Shown here one piece after another: positions 1 through 21,600 of a stretch of DNA of 64,000 bases. The notes beneath the pieces are model-generated. The model was not told the DNA's origin and made no database searches. It saw only the letters and a list, made by a program, of their open reading frames with translations. The stretch is from Mansonella perstans (Eukaryota > Nematoda > Chromadorea > Rhabditida > Onchocercidae). The first letter of the stretch is position 1. Each line of letters opens with the position of its first letter. Location of the stretch: positions 62,001 through 126,000 of the forward strand of contig JBAMDO010000165.1 of NCBI GenBank assembly GCA_037074765.1, read 5' to 3'. Both the position numbers and the translations under genes were made by a program.

Positions 1-239
1 AAAATTAGATTTGAAAACTTTCAAAAAAAGTCGATCAATAATGCTTACTTGTTCAACACATTGCATTGAAATGAGAGCGATTCGCTAAATTTATTTTGTG
101 ACATTCTGCAATTATATTTAAAATATAAATTACTGTAATAAAAAAAGGAGAAAATTAGCAAAATTATTTGAATCATAAAATATCATCTAGACTGTGTCAA
201 CATCTTGTTTGTTTGTTTGTTTGTTTTTTTTATTTAAAG

Positions 240-8745
<8,506 letters not shown>

Positions 8746-11700
8746 AACATTATCTCCTTCTCTAGGGAGTATTCATTTTACAAAACATGAATGATTCTGA
8801 TAAAAAAAATGCTTGTTGCTATGAGTCAGAAAAATGATCACACACATTTAAAAATGCCTTCTTAATTTCTATTAATTAAAAAATGATTATGTATTTTAAA
8901 AAAAAGAAGAAAAAAGGTGGGGCAATTATCTATACTGAAAAAAATTATAACAATTAGTTATTAATTAATAACAAAATTACTGATTTTTTTAAGAAACGAA
9001 AAATAATTAATTGTTACCAGAAATGCAGTAATTGAATATTATTTTTTAAGAAGGTTAAATAATCAATTGCTATTCTGAATAAAATTAAAATAATTAATTA
9101 TTGATAGATTGGTAATTGATAGGCAATTTCGGAAAAATAATAATACAAATAAGCCATGCATGTTTAATTTATTAATAAAATTAACCATTTCGATATTTAA
9201 AAGTTATTTTAAGCAAAATTGTTAATGTTGTAATAAGTAATTGAAAAATGTAATGGAAAATTTTGCAATAGTCATAGGAAAATCAAATTAAATAAGTAAG
9301 TAAAGAAAGTGAGTAACACTTAATAATCAAATAAATATTTTATATTCTGAATCTTTTAATTTTAATACCTTTGTTAAAGGAATAAGCATAAATTAAATTT
9401 GAGTATTTGTTTGCATATTATAAATTATTGTTCCGTTTTTTCTTTTTCAAATTCATTTGTTTTTTTCAAAAAAAAAATTTATTATTTTTGTTTTGAAAAT
9501 TTCGGATAATGAAAAAACGAATTGTTGGAAAAACACTGTATAACACCGGCATTGTGGAACACCGTATTACATATTAAAATCTGCTGTTTCCAATAAAATA
9601 TATTCATTAACAGTTATTGCACGTTTTTTTACGTTTTTTTTATTTTTTTTTTCAAAATGTATTTTAGCGGTAAATGCATATTTTTGAGTAAATTTGATTG
9701 ATCTGAATATTGTATTTATATGTGACAAAATGTACCATTTTCGGTAGAACAAAACCATTTGCAATAAGTGTAATTTAATCATACTGAAATTTTATTAATT
9801 GTGAAGAATTGAAACGTAAAAATGCTTGTGAAAAATTTCAAACAAAAAGATACCCAAAACTTTTCAAGTCATATTATTTCTTTAAAATTTTCTAAATTGC
9901 TAATGAAAAGAATGTTGCAGAAAAGCTGAAAATTCCAATGATTAATTTTTTCTTTTGAAAAAAATAATAAATTTTTTTTTAATTCTAAATTTGATTCAAC
10001 TTAAATAATCAATAAATGCAATTAATTGAACTGCTGGAAACTTTTCAAAAAAAAACATAACAAATGTAATCAATTTATTAAATTTTTTTTCTTACCTCTT
10101 ATTCTTTGCTTTATATTTGAATATTTCAAATGTTTAAAGTGTTATATGGTTTTTCATTGAAATTCGACTTTTCTTTTTCCACTTACCCATTATTTGTTTA
10201 CATTTTAATGAATTAATTATTGCATTGTTGTTTTGAAAATTTAAAACTTCGCAGTTTATATGTGAAAAATTTTTTCCAAAATCCTGTAAAAGTTTAAATT
10301 TTGCCTATAAGATGTAAAATGAGCAAGTTTTTTTGTGAAAGCTTGAAATTTTTTTATTGATATTCAAATTATATGTATTCGTACAATAAATCAATCCAGT
10401 AATTGGTTTCTTGTTGTTACATAGTTCAAATTTTCACATTTTAAAATTATAACATAATTTGATGACACATTAATGAGCAAACAAATTTTTTATGAACACA
10501 ATTGAAAACTGATTCATGAACTTTGAACTTTGCTAAATTGTTAATATTAAAAACCAAAGTGTAAAAAAAAGTAAATTTTAGAAAATCCAAAATATGCTTT
10601 ATAAAAACTTCACAAGATGATTTCTTCTAATAATAAATTAAAATCTGCATTTCATGTTGATTTTTCTTCAGACTATTTCAAATTAAAAATTGACGAAAGA
10701 AAAATAATTAATACATCAATAAATAATTTTCTATTTTATGCATTTTACTTTTTAAAATTAAAGTTTAAAAATTCTTTTTTCGTCTACAATTCTTTTTATC
10801 ATTTTTTTCTCCTTATCCAAATAAACTCTCTCTTCTTGTTTATGGTTTTTATTTTCCTTTTTGTTTTGATTATTTTTGAAACATACATGTACTTCAGATT
10901 TCGAATTCCTACTTTAAAACATGTACTACTTAGGGAATTGGCCCAAAGCAGGTCATTTGAGCAATTGAGTCAATTTGGAATCTTGCAAATAAAATGGTCA
11001 CGAAGAATGCAAGTAAATTAATCAATGGTCGATTTGAACTTTCCTCTTTTATGATTGTATTTATTCGCATTAACCGAAGAAGTGACCTAATTGAATGATA
11101 ATTAAAAAAAAAGCTGAATTAAAAACTAACTTTTAGTTTTATTTAAAGCTTTTAAATCTTGCTTCTAACCCTTAGTATTCTACGAAACGTATACAGAAAC
11201 TTTAGTAATCACTAATATTTTAGCATTTTAATATTCGAAGCTATAACGTTTATGATCCGTTAATGATTAAAGAAATAATTTTGCAACGTGACGCATTGTT
11301 GTATTTACATGTACGTTAGTTTTACTTAATTCTATATCCCACTGTTATTTAGCAGTGTTGATAAGGCGCAAGAACGTTCCATCATGCAGCAGCAGTAAAC
11401 ACTAATTTTACTACAGGAATAAATTTCAATTTTTGCTTTTCTAAAATTTACAGTGAATTTTGATTGTACTAAAATTATCAGTCAAATTTTAGTTTCACCT
11501 TTTTTAAAATCAATTTGGTAAATTCCAATTTTTTAATTAGTATGAATAAGTTCTTGTAAGTCGTAGCTAAGTTACTGAATTTTCGAGTTATTGAATATTG
11601 AGAGCTATATAAACTAAAAAGAGTTAAATAAAGATGGTATAAAAATTTGATTACTCATAAAATGTATTTTAAATTGCTGAGCGATGCGTTTTTTTTTAAA

Positions 11701-13456
11701 TATCAAATAAATCTTTTATTTAAAATTTACTTATTTATTATTGTAATAATTAAGAATAAAACTTAATGAATCATAATTTTTTAGTACTTTAAGCATTCGA
11801 TTAGTAATTATGCAAAAATTTTATACAATAAAATTGAAAAGGTTTTCCACTATTACTGCCCATTAACTTGGATTTATATTCAAAACTGATTATTAATTAA
11901 TTGATTAGTTAATTATTAAAATCTCCATAGCTATATTATAAATGGTGCATTGAATTACTTAATTTGACTCAACATTCCAGGAATGAAGGAATACTGCTAA
12001 TAAAATTCAAATATTGGATGAAAATTAATTAAACACTAAAATTAAAAGTAGTTAAAAAAACAAAAACAAATCATAATTACTGAAATGTACTGAATCTTCC
12101 GAAAAATTTGAAAATATTTTCAAAAATTTTTCACAAAAACAAAATAAAATTTTTTCTGAAGATTCATTGAAGATAAAAATATTACTTTATAAGGATGAAA
12201 GAAATGAACATTTTAAAAATCAATTACGTCATTTAAAATTTATATCAATTAAAAACATTTGTATGAACTTATTTTAAGTCAGTTTGAATTATAATCGAAG
12301 TAAGTCCTAAACTCATTAGCTCATACTTAAATTTTTCACGCACTTTTCATCCTTATGCTTAATGTATTTTTATTTTGATTTATATTTTTTCTGCTTTAAT
12401 AAAGATAACAGCTGATATTCCAAAGTGTTCAATCATAACGGTAAATTTATTTAATACCAACCAATAATTTTTTTATTGTATTGAATCTGAAAAATTAATT
12501 TAAAAAAATAGAATAATTGTATTTAAAAATATATATTAACTAACAAAATGTGTTTTTATGTAATGGTACAGCTGCTAATTAATTTGTTACTTAAATAGAT
12601 TTCAGCAAATTGTTTACAATAGACTTCATTCACTTAATTAGCTATTTCAATTATTTATTTGATCAGAATTACTTATTTTATTGCCAAATTAAATTAATTG
12701 AAATGCAAATTTAAATTGCAATTTTCTAATTTCATTTCTTTTTTTCAATTATTTAGAAACTTATAAAAAAAGAATTTATTTACTGCTTATTAAAATAACA
12801 AAATTTTTTCCACTTTATTTGTATTTCATGAAAAGAATTGAACTTGTGAAAGTTTGTTGTAATTTTTAAATAGAAAATATTTTGAGCGCATTTTTTATTG
12901 TATTAATTTTTTATGTATTTTTCCTTAATTTCTTTTTTTTGAATAATTAATTGAACAAAATTAATTGCTTCTTTTTCACAGCTGTACTTGAAAGAGATAA
13001 TTTTGCATAATTGAGAGTACAAATACGGTTCGGATTATTATTTACAATTTAGACCAATGAAAGCAATATTGCCGATGCAATTTCAGTCATTATAAATTTC
13101 GGTGTTATCTACATTAATGTATATGTGACAAATTATAATATTTATGTGACAAAGTTTTTTTGAAGATTAGCAAAACATATACTTGAAATTTCAAATTAAT
13201 TAATTCGAGAATGTAAAACAAAATTTCCCATTGTTACTAAAAGTTGAAGTAATTCTAAAAGTGAAAAATAGCATTTGTTTAGTAAATTTCAATGAAATGT
13301 CAAATTTGTTTGTTTTTTTGCTTGTTTTATAAAAAGATAGTGATAATGTCCATAAAGAATAACTGAAATAAATGGAATAAAATTTTAATTCATTTGAATC
13401 CATCCATGCTGATCCAACAATAATGATATATATTATCAATAAATTATACAGCAATA

Positions 13457-13460
<4 letters not shown>

Positions 13461-13503
<43 letters not shown>

Positions 13504-13575
13504 CAAGAACAACAATAATAATAGTAACAACAACGATAATAGCAGTAACAGCAATAATAACGATAATAATGATAA
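13461..13575. repeat. (TAA)n microsatellite with degenerate flank
   Basis: An almost perfect TAA array spans about 13461-13500. It decays into AACAATAATAAC-like variants up to about 13575. Confidence 0.9.
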
Positions 13576-13582
13576 TAAATAT

Positions 13583-13880
13583 ATTATATTATTATGCATT
13601 TCAAATTTCATCTATCTATACCAGTGGATCATTTTTTGGTGATAACAACTACAAATGATATATATGTTAACATAATAATTGGTATTTAATCATTTGCATT
13701 TCATTAACCGTTAATTAATCGTTATTACGCTATCACTATCGTTGATTGCCAGTACCAGCTATGGTATTATGTCAATACTATTTATATTATTATGTATTTC
13801 AAATTTCATCTCTCTGTTCCAGTGGGTCACTTTCTGATAGCAACGATTTCTGATGATACATATGCTAAAAAGTAATAATC
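13583..13880. repeat. Diverged direct repeat, two copies about 198 bp apart
   Basis: Copy 1 (about 13583-13680) and copy 2 (about 13783-13880) share TATATTATTATG followed by TATTTCAAATTTCATC or a near variant, then CCAGTGGATCA/CCAGTGGGTCA, GATA.CAAC and GATGATA..TATG.TAA. The copies differ at many positions, so the duplication is old or drifting neutrally. No coding potential was seen. Confidence 0.7.
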
Positions 13881-14182
13881 AATGATACTTCATTACTCAT
13901 TTATTCTTTAGGAATAAAAAAGAATTTCAATTTAAAGTAAATTTTAAAAATTCAAATTTCAAAAATTGGTAATTTGAGAATTTCTTTTTATTAGGAGTTC
14001 ATTTGAAATTTTTACAACTGAACCGATCTATTCATATCTGATAAGCAATCACAATCTATCTACAGTATAACTCAGCAAAAAAAAGTGTGAAAAAAAACAA
14101 AAATAAAACTACCGTAATTTTTAATCAAATTATAATAATGCTAAAAATTTATTGCTCATGATTGATTTATTTTCTTTAGGTT

Positions 14183-14312
14183 TAATGACGGATGTCCAAG
14201 CCCAAATGATATTTTCAGTTTTTTACAAATTCTGATCTTGATAGTATCTGCAATGAACTGAAAATATCATCAGATGCAAATAAACTGAAAATATCATCAG
14301 ATGCCGTCATTT
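14183..14312. repeat. Short imperfect inverted repeat with an extra tandem half-copy
   Basis: The left arm (14183-14222) reads TAATGACGGATG...AATGATATTTTCAGTTTT. The right arm (14282-14312) reads AAACTGAAAATATCATCAGA and then TGCCGTCATT, its reverse complement. A further copy of the right-arm core lies at 14255-14279. The arrangement resembles a small hairpin-type repeat. Confidence 0.65.
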
Positions 14313-14831
14313 TCTCTCTCTTTATTCCTTAATGCTTTTAGTCTTATTTTCAATTTGTAAACACTAAGTAAAGATGTGACAATAAAACCTTTTGAAGCTA
14401 AGCTAATGACTAAAAAGATTTTACTTAAAATATTTTCATTAAGAGAATTTGTAAAAAACTTCAAAAATTTATCAAAAACCAAATAAACTGATGAATTGTT
14501 AGTTAACGAGAATGATTTTCCCAAACGCTGTTGTTAATGTCGCATATTACTAACTCATAGCTAATTTTTAATTTAAATTTCTTAAATAACTGGTTAAAAA
14601 TTAATTAAGTGATTCCTAAAAAAAAACATGCAATAATACTAACTACTAATACACAATAGTTTTTGCACAAAAATAATTAAAATAAACCTAATTATAATAA
14701 ATACATAGAGTTTTAATTTAGTGACATCTTTTAGTCATCTGTCGAGCTTAAAATTGTTGTCGCATTTTATTTGCTGTTTAAAAGTTTGAAATAAGACTAA
14801 AAGCATTAAGGAATGAATAAAGAGAATGACG
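14305..14831. repeat. Inverted repeat with arms of about 105-115 bp, MITE-like
   Basis: The left arm (14305-14419) and the right arm (14726-14831) are reverse complements with small gaps. The shared core is CTTAATGCTTTTAGTCTTAT on the left and ATAAGACTAAAAGCATTAAG on the right; the arms also share CGTCAT at the outer ends and ATGACTAAAA at the inner ends. The spacer is about 306 bp and has no convincing gene. Non-autonomous hairpin elements have this form, but target-site duplications were not established. Confidence 0.7.
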
Positions 14832-16760
14832 ATACATATGATAAGAATAGTGATAGAATGATGATAGAATTTAATATGAATAAATATTTTTGAAGTAGAA
14901 TAAATCCATATATAGTAATAGCATTTTTTTCTTTTCAAACAATTAATAAATCTATTCAAGTAATTAATTTTTCACAGTAACTTTTTTAAATTATAGTATT
15001 TATAATATCGAAATTAAGATAAACCTTTTTTAGATTAATTTTTGTAAATTTGTTATAGGATAAATTACGATAAATTGTAGGTAAATTTTTTTTTTGTTTT
15101 TCATTCCTAAAATTAATTGTTGGCGAATTTTAATTTTTGTTTTTTTTCAATTTACTTTTTTTTTATTAAAAATTTTCCTACCCATTTCAAACAATGCGTT
15201 TCATGCAAAATGATATTAAATTTAATATTAAGCATTAAAATAATTTTAAGCTATAAAATATTGCAATTCATAGATTTATTTCACTTTTTTGAAATAAAAA
15301 ACAAAAAGAAAAAGTAAACAGACAGAATTATAAATGATAATCACAGCTTTTGTATTCCTAAAATTAAGTTTTAATATAAAATTATAATTAATAAATTCTA
15401 ATTGTATTTTTTAAATTTATTAATTTTTTGCTCTTTTCACTGTGAATAAAATAAAAATTGTTTTATTTAGTATTCTTGCGTCAATTGTAAATTATCTCAA
15501 GAAGGCACGAAAATTTTTTTGATTGGGAAAAAATGTTTAAATAAAGTTTTGTAAGTTTTGAAAAGAAATCCTTGATTTCCTTTTTTTTTCAGAAAAAGAA
15601 AAATTTCAAAAGTTTGATTTTTTTTTTTAATAATTGATTGTGTATTTGCTAATTTTTTTTCTACAATCTTAAAGTTTCTTAAAAAGAGAAAGAAGAAAAT
15701 GCAGCAGCATAGGAAGAAACTTTATGAAAAGTTAATGAAATAATTAAACTGCAAATCAACAAATGGTTTTCTGGTTTTAAATTTTAAAGGTTAAAAAAAA
15801 ACGAGAATGAAGCAAAGGAATTTTTTTGTTTTAAATGATAGAGTTAAAAGGGAGACCGCCGGCAAACATTTTTCTAGTCCCTATTTTTATATATAGTAAA
15901 TAGCAGAAAATTGCAATATAGAAAAATGTTTTGTGAATTATCAAATGTCAAATAGGTTAATTGAAATTGTTCATAGGATACATCGGAAATATTTTCCGGA
16001 TTATTTTGATCTGATAATTAGAACATCTAACACTTCCAATGCAATATTTGCGTATGGCTTCATTGCCAATTAAACACTGCCAATTATTTGAAATAAAAAA
16101 AAAGAAAAAAAAAACATTTGACCAATTTTTCAACAATATTGAGCGACAAAAACAGAACGCTGCATTAAAATTTTCATTTTGTTTATTTCAATCAGAGCAT
16201 GACTACTAAATAATTAATAATAATAATACTAGCAAAAATAATAATAACGATAATAGTAACAATGATAATATTAATAATAATGGCAAAAATAATAATAATA
16301 ATAGTGCAAGGGATTAGACAGATATACAAACATACAATTCTATTAATTATTATTATTTGAAAGTAATAGTTTAGAATTTTTGATTTTCGTTTGGCTTTCA
16401 ACAAACATTAAATTTTTTATTGCTGAAAAATTTATCAGATAAAGCGCCGAGCAAATGATTTCAACAAAATTTCACTTTTCAAAGAAGTTTTTTTTCTCTC
16501 TTTTCCTTTATTCAACTATTTATTCATTTATTTATTTTTTTACGAAAAGTCTTATCATTTCAAAATATATGCTTTAAGTTTGTTTTTTTATTCACAACCA
16601 CTGAAATGATGTGATAACATTGTTCCATTAATCGTATGTAATGCTTACTTATCGTATACTTCTTGAGGAAAGATAAAATGGACAAAAAATTTAATAGATA
16701 AATCGAATATCTTTTAATAAGCTATACAAATAGCTAAATGTAGCTAAATGGCACACTCAT

Positions 16761-16780
16761 GCACACACACACACACACAC
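16761..16780. repeat. (CA)n microsatellite
   Basis: A perfect CA array of about 20 bases in a wider CACA/CATA-rich context. Confidence 0.9.
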
Positions 16781-17837
16781 ATACACATGCACATATGTCA
16801 ATTTAAATTAAAGTATGGTAATTTTCGAACTAATTATCTTCCATTCTTTCATTTTTCCATACTTCTATTCCTTTTTCCCTATTCTCTTTTATCTTTTTTC
16901 CTTATTTTCTCTCTCTCTTTTTCCTTTTCTTTGAAAATTTCTTTTAGCATAAAATTGCATTAAATTACACTTACTTTTTGCTTTATTCATTCTCATTCCA
17001 ATTCATTTCTTATTACTTTTTTCTCTGTTGCCATTTGCAGAAAAAAAAGATTGAATTTAATTTTTGAAGACGAAAAAAGCGAAACAAACAAACAAACAAT
17101 TTAATGCATTTTTTTCTAATTTTTTTTAAAAGATTTTTAAAATTTCAAACTTATGAAGTAAATTTTTAAACTTGTGAAGAAAATAATTTTTGCATTTTAA
17201 AAATTTTAACCGAATTTTTTAATTAAAATTTATATTTTAGCTAATTTTATAACTGAAAAATTTAACAATGAAAAAACTAAAAAAAATTGCCAGATTTGAA
17301 TGAATCAATCAGTATCTGTGAATTTAATTTCCAATTTAGTTCTCCTATTGCAGTAATTTTAAACTTAAATTAAAGAATTTGAACAAAAGAAAATAATTTA
17401 ATACCTTTTTAATTATTATTGCTTAAATTATTATTTCTTTAATTTTAATTATTATCTAAATTATCAATTAATTATTTTTGAATATTATTTCAATTATTAA
17501 CATATATTTTGAGATCTTTTTTTTTTCATTGCTTAATTATCGATTGCAAATATTAAGCGTATATTTTAAGCCTTAATATTCAGAAAAATAAAGAAGCATT
17601 TTACACTGTGTTCTTTTTTCTCAGAATTGTTCCACAAACAAATCAAAATATCTCATTCTCTCTTATTCATTTATGTCTTTCTTTGGGCCTTCCTTAAAAT
17701 ATTGGCCTTCTTTAAACTTTATTTCAAAGCCTTTTTTTTGTTTGTATGCTAGAACGAAGTTTTTCTCTATATTAAGTTTCTAAAACGGAAACTATGCAAA
17801 GATTTATGTTCCATTTTAAATATCAATGCATATATAT

Positions 17838-17842
17838 GTATG

Positions 17843-17922
<80 letters not shown>

Positions 17923-17965
17923 TGTGTGTGTGTTAATGTATGTATGTGTGTATGTATGCTATTAT
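17838..17965. repeat. (TG)n microsatellite
   Basis: TG dinucleotides, interrupted by TATG units, run for more than 100 bp. Open frames on both strands here (Cys/Val or His/Thr repeats) are artefacts of the array. Confidence 0.95.
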
Positions 17966-18609
17966 GCATATGTGCATGTCTGTACATGTCTGTTATATGT
18001 GTATAAAAATATATATATATGTACACATGGGCATGTGAGATTCCTACTAATTTAATTTTTTTTTGTTTTTTCAGGAGTTTCAGTTTTTTTTTTTGAAATT
18101 TGTTTTGTCAAAAAATTTTCAGCTAAATTTAATCATTAAAATTGCACTCAGCAAACTTTCGTTTTCTTTTAATTATTTTTATTTGACTTCAATTTAAAAA
18201 TTTTACTGCATTGATACAGTAGTTGTAGGAATATTAATAGTGATAATAGTGATAGATTGATAGAAATAGTGATGAGTGATAATAGTACTAGAATGATAAG
18301 AATAGTGATAGAGTGATAAGATAGAATTTAATATTCATTTTTATCATACTATAAATATCATTGATAATTTAAGGATGCTAAAATATCATCATGAATACAT
18401 AGGAAATTTTTGCATGATATTTTTAGTATTCTAAATTATCATAGCGATATTATAGTATATCAAAAAATCGATTTAATTTAGCAAATATGTATCAACAGTC
18501 TTTTTGAATGAATTGATCAATAGTTTACACTTATTGTTAAAAACTTTGACTTCATGAATTAAATTCAAATTAATTGCAATTGCAATTAAGTTTTACATTT
18601 TTATAGTTT

Positions 18610-18626
18610 CAGATATAAAGGAAGAT
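18610..18626 (+). promoter_or_regulatory. Candidate spliced-leader trans-splice acceptor of the four-TM gene
   Basis: TTTCAG ends at 18612, fourteen bases before the ATG at 18627. A short leader after a strong acceptor is typical of nematode trans-spliced transcripts. An alternative is an ordinary acceptor with an upstream coding exon, since the frame stays open back to it. Confidence 0.4.
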
Positions 18627-21600
18627 ATGTCATCACATAGCAATGAAGATGATGATGGCATTAATGTTTTTGCAATTTGTGGCCTAACATTACAATCCGC
18701 AGCAATTCTTTGCACATTTGCACAAATTGGTCTAACACTATCGTCTAGGTTAGTTCAACGCTATCATCAACTAACTCAATTTGCCTTTATCATTTAAGTT
18801 AGTTTAGCCTTATCATCCATAGCCTTATCAGTTTAGCCTTATTATCAAAATCAATTCAAACATTATCATCCGGGTTAGTAAAGTAAATGAAATATTTTAA
18901 ATTCGACTGCCTAGTTTAAATTTGATTACTTTTTGCATGAATCAAATTCAAAATTTCTAATGTGTTCGTCAGAACAAAAAATCCCGTGTGTCAGAAATTT
19001 CCAATATGTCAGAATTCCTCAATGTTATTTTAGAACGAGAAAATCCTGTGTGTCAGAAATTTCCAATGCTCCGTTAGAATGAAAGATTCCTGGCTGTCAG
19101 AAATTTCCAATGTTTTAGAAATTTGCAATATGCCAGAAATCTCCAATGATTTTTTTAGAAAAAAAAATCCCGTGTGTTAGAAATGTCCAGTGTGTCAGAA
19201 ATTTCCAGTGTTTTTGTCAGAAAATTAAATTTTCAAATGTGTGAAATTTTGGAATATTTCGCTCAGTGCAAAATTAAAAGTTGCTACTAAACTGTCACTT
19301 TAGTTTTGCAAAATCGCAAAAAAGAAAAAGCAAGTTATTTTCAAATTATCTTATAATATAAATATTTTCTTAAAACCATTTTTTCATCCTATTACTTTTT
19401 AAATATCTGTAAATCAAGAATCAATAAATTTCAAACTGATAAAATTTCAGTTATTCTAAATTTTTTGAACAAATTGATAAAATGGTTTAAAAAAAATCAA
19501 ACTTTTTAACTTCAAATCAGAAAAATAAATAGTTTTGTTTAAACCACGTCATTCAAGATTTCATTTCCATTTAAGTATGCTGTTGAAAAAACTTTTTGAA
19601 ATGTTTCTGTTAAATTTTAAAACAACATGAAATTTTAATTGATTTTGAAATTTAATTAAAACTTACAATTTTGATGTTTTAATAGATTTTTTTTTTTGAG
19701 CAAAGTTTTTAAAGCTTTATTATAATCTATTTACAGTATATGCATATATGCTTATCTTCCTCATACAGTAGTCAATTTTATTCTTATCATTTTATCAATG
19801 ATTTGCTGTATTATTGCTGTCATATTCCTACTATTACGTGTTTGGGAACGACTGTTTGGTACGGTTTGCGAAGCATTCTTTCATGGATATTTGTTGAGCA
19901 TGGTAGGTGAATTAATTAATTGATTAATTTCCATTTATTTTTTTCCTCTAGGAATCGATTAATTTTTCAGGCAATTGACAGTTTGGTGAAATCAATATTG
20001 TATATTTTTTACTATTACATTATGCAATTGCAGATTAGTTATGGATGAACATTTTTACACATTACAATAATTATTTATAGTATCATGTTTTTCTTCCGTA
20101 TACTTAAGAAGCAATCAACAATTTGTTATTTAAAATTCCATATTTTCAGCTTTATTTTTTTGCCAGATAAGGCCAGAAAAATAAACGGCCTAGCTATGAT
20201 TAGCTATAATTTTTTTTCCAATGCCTGTAATGAATGAATTGAAGATAAAAATTTGCGTCTTTTCCTTAAATTGAAGTAAATATTGAAGGAAAGAGAGAGA
20301 TTGAACGAGTGAGAGGGAGAGAGAGAAAAAAGTATGAACAAAATCTTAGCCAAAACACTTCGAAAAATAGTGAAGAAAAAATCAAAACATCAATTTGCAG
20401 TAAAAATTTTAACTAAAAATTTTTTTTTAGATTTTTTTAAATTATATTTATTTTAATGTCGAAAGAAAATTAAATAGTAAGCAAATTTGCGATTTCTCTA
20501 AATTGGATAATTTTTAATGAATTTTTCTTCATGAACGTTAAGTAAAAATTAATTGGAAAATAAGTGATAGAAATAAAAGAAGATGAAATCGATAATTCTA
20601 TTAATGTTGCCAATCTATTTGTCTGTTTATTTCTTACCAAATGTTTCCAACTTTATAGTCTTTTTTTTTTTTATTTTTTAATAGTACAATTTTCCATTTT
20701 ATGACTGAATATTTCAAATTTATATTTGCAGAGAGAATTGCAAAAATTTTTTCATTTTATAACGAATCCTATAAAACTAACTTAAAATCCTTCAAAATTA
20801 AAAAGAAGCAAAATTTGAGAAAATTTTAAATAAAAGAAAAGTTCTGGATCGCAAAACTTTTTAATGATGTAATTTTTGCAACAACCAAAATTTTATTAAT
20901 GCAACGAATTAAAATTAGTAAAATTCAAATTTTAAGTTACAATTATGAAAACTGAATAGTTTTAAAATGTAAATTAAAAAAAAAAACTTGTTGAATATGT
21001 ATTAGTGAAACTCTAGTATTATTTGTGTAATATTATTATATAGTTTTAATTACTTCTGCATTATTTTAATAAATGAATCTAACAATTTACCTCATTTTTT
21101 ATTTGTACAGTAATTTACTTATTCATGGAAACATTTGCACATAGTTATTGTTTTTTTACAATAGCACAACGATAAATTGTAACATGCATTGTGTTAATTA
21201 ATGTCTAATTTACTCACAGAAAAACTTTAATATGATAATAAGCATTTTTAGAAACAATAAGCAATCATTTACTTCAATATAGCAGTAAGCAATCATTTAT
21301 TTTGATATAACAATAAGCAATTATTTACTTTGACACAACAATAAGCATATTTTTTAATAAAAAAGAAGTAAATAAACATAACATAGTTATTCGATAAGAA
21401 AAGATAATTGAATAATATGATATCTCAACAATCTCATTAATTTAATATTTCAGCAATGTTATTATCGACAAATTTACATTATGATTAATTAATGAAGATG
21501 AAATGTTTCATTTCAGCTTTTCATGGCATTAATCAGCTTCTTCGAAATAATGTATTTCCCTTTATCATTGATACAAATATTCACCGACTGGAATTCACCT

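Larger units (their letters stand above)
8746..18611. other. Intergenic region, AT-rich with many simple repeats
   Basis: Nearly 10 kb without a gene I can support. Candidate AATAAA signals for the smoothelin-like gene occur at 9078-9083 and 9174-9179 but neither stands out. The longest open frame (10617-11021, 134 codons) is mostly Phe/Leu/Ile/Lys from AT-rich DNA and looks like chance. The right half holds the trinucleotide array at 13461-13575, direct repeats at 13583-13880, inverted repeats at 14183-14831 and dinucleotide arrays at 16.76 and 17.84 kb. Confidence 0.55.

Noticed and set aside
10617..11021. Longest single open frame in the 8.7-18.6 kb gap (134 codons)
   Set aside because: Composition is what AT-rich DNA gives by chance (Phe, Leu, Ile, Lys, Asn). 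No splice partner, no recognisable motif. A short stretch (RELAQSRSFEQLSQFG) is slightly more protein-like but not enough.
17794..18055. Cys/Val- and His/Thr-repeat open frames on both strands
   Set aside because: They are translations of the TG/CA microsatellite.
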